Assembly (NCBI RefSeq): GCF_015207245.1
Contig: NZ_JADEXF010000115.1
Span: 1 to 7,923, forward strand
Length of the DNA stretch: 7,923 nucleotides
Direction: 5' to 3'
Source of the DNA: Nostoc cf. edaphicum LEGE 07299
GTDB lineage: Bacteria; Cyanobacteriota; Cyanobacteriia; Cyanobacteriales; Nostocaceae
Part shown: positions 6,095-7,923 of the stretch, piece by piece
Numbering within the stretch: the first letter of the stretch is position 1
Layout: the number at the start of each line of letters is the position of its first letter
Notes under the pieces: model-generated
Database searches by the model: none
What the model saw: the letters and a program-made list of their open reading frames with translations, nothing else
Told to the model about the DNA's origin: nothing
Position numbers and translations under genes: made by a program

Positions 6095-6442
6095 TTATAT
6101 CTTTTTGAATTGCTCTAATTCTTTATCGGCAAAAACTTCTTGAGCTATCCGCATTGGGAGATGCTCTGCATATAGGCGGTTTCCTATAGGTTCTCGCAGA
6201 CGTAAGCTGTAAAGTGGTTCACCTTCTGATTCTTTATCCTCAATTAAATAAACCTGTTCTGGTGCATAGCTTCGTAACAAACGCACTTGCAAACAGGTTT
6301 TTAAATCCCGTGAAGAAATAGATAGTGGTGAATCTTGTCCAAATAATTCACAAGCCACTTTCCAAGCGTGGTTAACCGCCACAATTTCGTTAACCAATTT
6401 ATCTACCGAGGGGTACAAGATTTTTGCAGTTTCACTAATCAA
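6095..6442 (-). CDS. Unknown 115-aa protein, first gene of the Zorya-like operon
   Basis: I do not recognise this protein. It is soluble, has no signal peptide or membrane helix, and looks mixed helix and strand: a helical N terminus (residues 11-34), a segment SPLSISSRDLKTCLQVRLL (38-56), a short strand EQVYLIED (62-69), an acidic turn ESEGEP (71-76), a strand YSLRLREP (78-85), and a C-terminal helix (95-112). It lies 25 bases upstream of the zorA-like gene on the same strand with no terminator between, so it is almost certainly co-transcribed. The only plausible start is TTG, with TAGG about 10 bases upstream; no in-frame ATG or GTG was found before it and the first internal Met is residue 97. 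It does not resemble the helicase ZorD. It could be a regulator, an adaptor replacing ZorD, or an accessory sensor. Confidence 0.7.
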   Translation of the reverse strand: MISETAKILYPSVDKLVNEIVAVNHAWKVACELFGQDSPLSISSRDLKTCLQVRLLRSYAPEQVYLIEDKESEGEPLYSLRLREPIGNRLYAEHLPMRIAQEVFADKELEQFKKI

Positions 6443-6482
6443 TACTTTTGACCTACTTGCCTGAGCTTCAATAGGTCTATCA

Positions 6483-6539
6483 TTCCCAAAATGGGAACTT
6501 TTATTTAACTTTTATTGGTAAATCTATTTTGATAAAAGT
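6483..6539 (-). promoter_or_regulatory. Candidate operator cluster upstream of the Zorya-like operon
   Basis: TTCCCA-AAA-TGGGAA (6483-6497) is a perfect 6-base-arm palindrome. Next to it, AACTTTTATT occurs twice with an 11-base period (6496-6505 and 6507-6516), about one helical turn apart. A third ACTTTTAT core occurs in inverted orientation at 6532-6539. The sites sit at and just downstream of the candidate promoter, where a bound repressor would block transcription. No regulator has been identified. Confidence 0.4.
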
Positions 6540-6554
6540 AGTTTTTGATACCAA
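6526..6554 (-). promoter_or_regulatory. Candidate promoter of the Zorya-like operon
   Basis: On the minus strand TTGGTA (6549-6554) is followed after 17 bases by CAAAAT (6526-6531), about 85 bases before the first TTG start. Each hexamer matches the sigma-70 consensus only partly. The spacer contains one copy of the ACTTTTAT box described at 6483-6539. Confidence 0.3.
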
Positions 6555-6578
6555 ACCACTCTTTGGGCGTTGAGAAAA

Positions 6579-6662
6579 TGTAGAGTGTGTTGTTGCTGTT
6601 ACTGTGTTAGCGTAACCAAAAACCTGAGATAGTGCGTTACGCAAGCCCTAGCACACCCTACA
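6579..6662. repeat. Long imperfect inverted repeat (intergenic palindromic element)
   Basis: Outer arms TGTAGAGTGTGTT (6579-6591) and AGCACACCCTACA (6650-6662) pair at 11 of 13 positions. An inner pair, GCGTAAC (6610-6616) and GTTACGC (6636-6642), is perfect. The motifs 'GCGTTACGC' and 'CACACCCTAC' resemble a palindromic repeat commonly seen between genes in Nostocales. It is probably a small dispersed element rather than a gene. Confidence 0.55.
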
Positions 6663-6698
6663 TCTATTTTTGTAAAAACGAGGGTTGCGATCGCATAG

Positions 6699-6763
6699 CT
6701 GTTATTGGTTCCAAAGTATCGTACCTTATCCAGCGACATCCTCACTGATGGATACAATAACAG
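6699..6763. other. Foldable 65-base inverted-repeat element
   Basis: CTGTTATTG (6699-6707) pairs perfectly with CAATAACAG (6755-6763). Directly inside the right arm, TGGATA (6749-6754) pairs perfectly with TATCCA (6727-6732), leaving a 19-base one-sided bulge and a 16-base loop. Fifteen base pairs without a mismatch in 65 bases is more than expected by chance. It may be a structured RNA, a regulator site or a remnant of a small mobile element. Confidence 0.4.
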
Positions 6764-6846
6764 ATGTTTATATTCCAGAGAGTTAAAGGCTAATCCCGTT
6801 TCTCTGCTTAAAGTCGGGTGTACTTTTTAAGGGAACAGTTTCAACC

Positions 6847-7158
6847 TGAATAACAATTGCTTCAGCATTGATAAGTAAATATTTAATCTTTGTAAGAAAT
6901 GCTTAAACCTTTCTTATAAATGCTTTAACGTGAGTAACAATTGCTTCAACATTCATAAGAAAATATTTAATCTTTGTAAGAAATACTTAAACCTTTCTTA
7001 TAAATGCTTTAACGTGAGTAACAACTGTTTCAACATTGATAAGAAAATATTTAATCTTTGCAAGAAAGACTTAAGCCTTTCTTATAAATGCTTTAACGTG
7101 AGTAACAATTGTTTGAACATTGGCAATAAACAATTGAAATTTTGCAACAAATACTTAG
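6847..7158 (+). repeat. 84-bp tandem repeat array built of 21-bp subunits
   Basis: Three complete 84-base units (6847-6930, 6931-7014, 7015-7098) and a degenerate fourth (7099 to about 7158) follow each other without gaps; neighbouring full units differ at about six positions. Each unit is four diverged 21-base subunits of the pattern T-[GA]-CTT-AA-..-TAAGAAA, so the fine period is 21 bases. In the plus frame from 6930 the subunits read as seven-residue modules such as CFNIHKK, IFNLCKK, YLNLSYK and CFNVSNN. A weaker match extends upstream (from about 6831). The DNA is strongly AT-rich, unlike its flanks. Confidence 0.88.
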
Positions 7159-7193
7159 GGTGTGTGCAATTAAGATACCTCACCTTGATTTGA
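6930..7193 (+). CDS. Doubtful repeat-encoded ORF with heptad modules (87 aa)
   Basis: This open frame lies almost wholly in the 84-bp repeat array and begins with GTG at the joint of units 1 and 2. It encodes about eleven seven-residue modules of the form [C/I/Y]-[F/L]-N-[I/V/L]-x-x-K, rich in Cys, Asn, Phe and Lys, ending in an unrelated tail. The same frame continues upstream through unit 1 but is broken by TAA at 6876-6878, where the other units have AAA. Differences between units are as often amino-acid changing as silent (three and three between units 2 and 3), so there is no sign of protein-level selection. No clear ribosome site precedes the GTG. It is either a decayed fragment of a heptad-repeat protein or simply a repeat whose period happens to be a multiple of three. 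Confidence 0.2.
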   Translation: MSNNCFNIHKKIFNLCKKYLNLSYKCFNVSNNCFNIDKKIFNLCKKDLSLSYKCFNVSNNCLNIGNKQLKFCNKYLGCVQLRYLTLI

Positions 7194-7219
7194 CTATGTA
7201 AAATTTGTCTCTCTTCTTA

Positions 7220-7251
7220 GTAACGTTACAGTGAGTGTACGTACAAGTCAC
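7220..7251. promoter_or_regulatory. Two adjacent perfect 10-bp palindromes
   Basis: GTAACGTTAC (7220-7229) and TGTACGTACA (7236-7245) are both perfect palindromes, six bases apart. The second is extended by outer GTGA (7231-7234) and TCAC (7248-7251) into a 21-base imperfect palindrome. This looks like a binding site for a dimeric DNA-binding protein, but no gene start lies close on either side, so its target is unknown. Confidence 0.3.
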
Positions 7252-7294
7252 CAGTTTTATCCCAATACGCTTAGGATAAGCCAGAAACCCCTCA

Positions 7295-7365
7295 TGTAGA
7301 GACGCGATTTATCGCGTCTAAAAAACTGACACGTTAGGGAGACGCGATAAATCGCCGTCTCTACA
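7295..7365. repeat. Doubly palindromic 71-bp element
   Basis: The left arm (7295-7319) and right arm (7340-7365) are inverted copies that differ by a single inserted base, with a 20-base loop between them. Each arm is itself a palindrome: AGACGCGAT-TT-ATCGCGTCT at 7300-7319 is perfect, and the right arm has one extra C. The motif 'GAGACGCGATAAATCGCGTC' is a very common intergenic repeat in Nostoc-like genomes (general knowledge, not searched). It can form either one long hairpin or two smaller ones. Confidence 0.75.
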
Positions 7366-7472
7366 AAGAATGTACTCGTCAATTATTCATTGATAGACTA
7401 CTATTTCCGACTTGTCTGTAGACCGTAGCCTTACTAACGAGAGGGATGTCTGATAGGACAGGGTGAAGTTTT

Positions 7473-7517
7473 TTACTGTAAAATCAAACAGCGATCGCTC
7501 TCCTAAATGCTGTCTTA
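7473..7517 (-). pseudogene. 45-bp relic copy of the neighbouring small gene
   Basis: This stretch matches 7790-7834, inside the 76-aa gene, at 42 of 45 positions and in the same orientation. On the minus strand it reads RQHLGERSLFDFTV, against REHLGERSLFDFAV in the gene. One of the three differences creates a HIP1 octamer (7491-7498). Flanking DNA does not match, so it is a fragment of a former paralog or of a duplicated 3' region. Confidence 0.6.
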
Positions 7518-7545
7518 TAGTAAAAATTAATAAAATTATGCGATC

Positions 7546-7567
7546 GCTACTATTATCTTTTAGTAGC
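7546..7567 (-). other. Hairpin downstream of the small gene
   Basis: GCTACTA (7546-7552) and TAGTAGC (7561-7567) form a perfect 7-bp stem with an 8-base loop, about 70 bases past the stop of the minus-strand small gene. A second, weaker AT-rich stem lies at 7585-7592 and 7605-7612. Neither has a proper U-tract, so a terminator role is only possible. Confidence 0.25.
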
Positions 7568-7634
7568 TCAACATTACCATTGCGAATTCAATACTTTAAG
7601 GACAATTGAATTTACCACTACGCAACTAAAAATT

Positions 7635-7865
7635 TCACAAAATCTCTGCCAACTTTCCCACCAGACTATCTGCTAAATCCAATAACCTGATATCATCTGT
7701 ATCAATACTATTTCCTTCACCAGCTAGAAGATTTTTTACAGCAGATAGCCTGTCATTGGTTTCAGAAATTCTCCAAGATTCATCTAAGTTTACTGCAAAA
7801 TCAAACAGAGATCGCTCTCCTAAATGCTCTCTTACCCTAACAGCGACACTATCATTACTTACCAA
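7635..7865 (-). CDS. Unknown small protein, possibly 5'-damaged
   Basis: I do not recognise this 76-residue product. It is acidic, soluble and probably helical: HLGERSLFDFAVNLDESWRI (residues 14-33), then a helix around LSAVKNLLAG (40-49) and an acidic C-terminal helix from IDTDDIRLLDLADSLV (54-69) to the end, AEIL. The listed start is TTG with no good ribosome site. The frame stays open upstream to a TAG at 7917-7919 and encodes a protein-like stretch (HDEILGNFQLDTIKEF) but has no ATG. Meanwhile AGGG followed by ATGATG (7907-7912) sits there in another frame. This suggests a one-base frameshift near 7905, or a gene whose true start lies elsewhere. A 45-bp copy of its middle occurs downstream at 7473-7517. 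Confidence 0.45.
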   Translation of the reverse strand: MVSNDSVAVRVREHLGERSLFDFAVNLDESWRISETNDRLSAVKNLLAGEGNSIDTDDIRLLDLADSLVGKLAEIL

Positions 7866-7923
7866 AAATTCTTTAATAGTATCTAATTGAAAATTACCTA
7901 ATATTTCATCATGTCCCTACGTT

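Larger units (their letters stand above)
6443..7634. other. 1.2-kb repeat-rich region without a convincing gene
   Basis: Between the Zorya-like operon and the next small gene I see no convincing protein-coding gene. The stretch holds, in order: operator-like boxes, a long inverted repeat (6579-6662), a HIP1 octamer (6687), a foldable element (6699-6763), an 84-bp tandem repeat array (6847-7158), two adjacent 10-bp palindromes (7220-7245), a doubly palindromic element (7295-7365), a 45-bp relic of the next gene (7473-7517) and two more HIP1 octamers (7491, 7540). No tRNA or rRNA was recognised. Confidence 0.6.

Noticed and set aside
6443..6930. Hidden ZorD remnant upstream of the operon
   Set aside because: Short frames in this stretch show no helicase motifs, and the sequence is dominated by palindromic repeats.
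6847..7158. CRISPR array
   Set aside because: The 84-base units follow each other directly and similarity covers the whole unit, so there are no spacers; no cas genes are present.

Overview
The window looks like a chromosomal or large-plasmid segment of a filamentous, Nostocales-type cyanobacterium. It has ten GCGATCGC (HIP1) octamers, a CCCTATT heptamer repeat at the left edge, and several palindromic intergenic repeats of the kind common in Nostoc and Anabaena. Taxonomy is inferred from these signatures only.

Layout: positions 1-42 are tandem CCCTATT heptamers. Positions 44-766 (minus) encode a TerC-family membrane protein. Positions 767-1038 are a divergent promoter region. Positions 1039-1625 (plus) encode a DUF433 antitoxin and a DUF5615 PIN-like toxin that overlap by 4 bp. 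Positions 1626-1735 are a convergent spacer with nested inverted repeats. Positions 6442 down to 1736 (minus) form a tightly packed four-gene operon: a 115-aa unknown protein, a ZorA-like MotA/TolQ/ExbB-type motor protein with a long coiled-coil tail, a ZorB-like OmpA/MotB-type stator protein, and a ZorC-like protein with EH_signature features. Positions 6443-7634 are about 1.2 kb with no convincing gene but dense in repeats. Positions 7635-7865 (minus) hold a small unknown gene, perhaps 5'-damaged.

The main point is the operon. ZorA, ZorB and ZorC are the three conserved parts of type I Zorya anti-phage defence: a proton-driven cell-envelope motor plus a DNA-associated effector partner. The large SNF2-type helicase/nuclease ZorD expected after zorC is absent. 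The operon is closed by a convergent toxin-antitoxin pair on one side and repeat-rich non-coding DNA on the other. A small unknown protein is encoded first instead. This could be a reduced Zorya variant, a system that uses a ZorD encoded elsewhere, or a decayed locus. The intact frames, good ribosome sites and short spacings argue against decay. The ZorA tail contains an exact-length 80-aa tandem duplication, which suggests modular tail length. Three of the four genes use GTG or TTG starts.

The repeat-rich region upstream holds candidate operator boxes, a possible structured RNA or mini-element, an array of 84-bp repeats each made of four 21-bp subunits that read as protein heptads, two adjacent 10-bp palindromes, a doubly palindromic 71-bp element, and a 45-bp relic of the downstream small gene.
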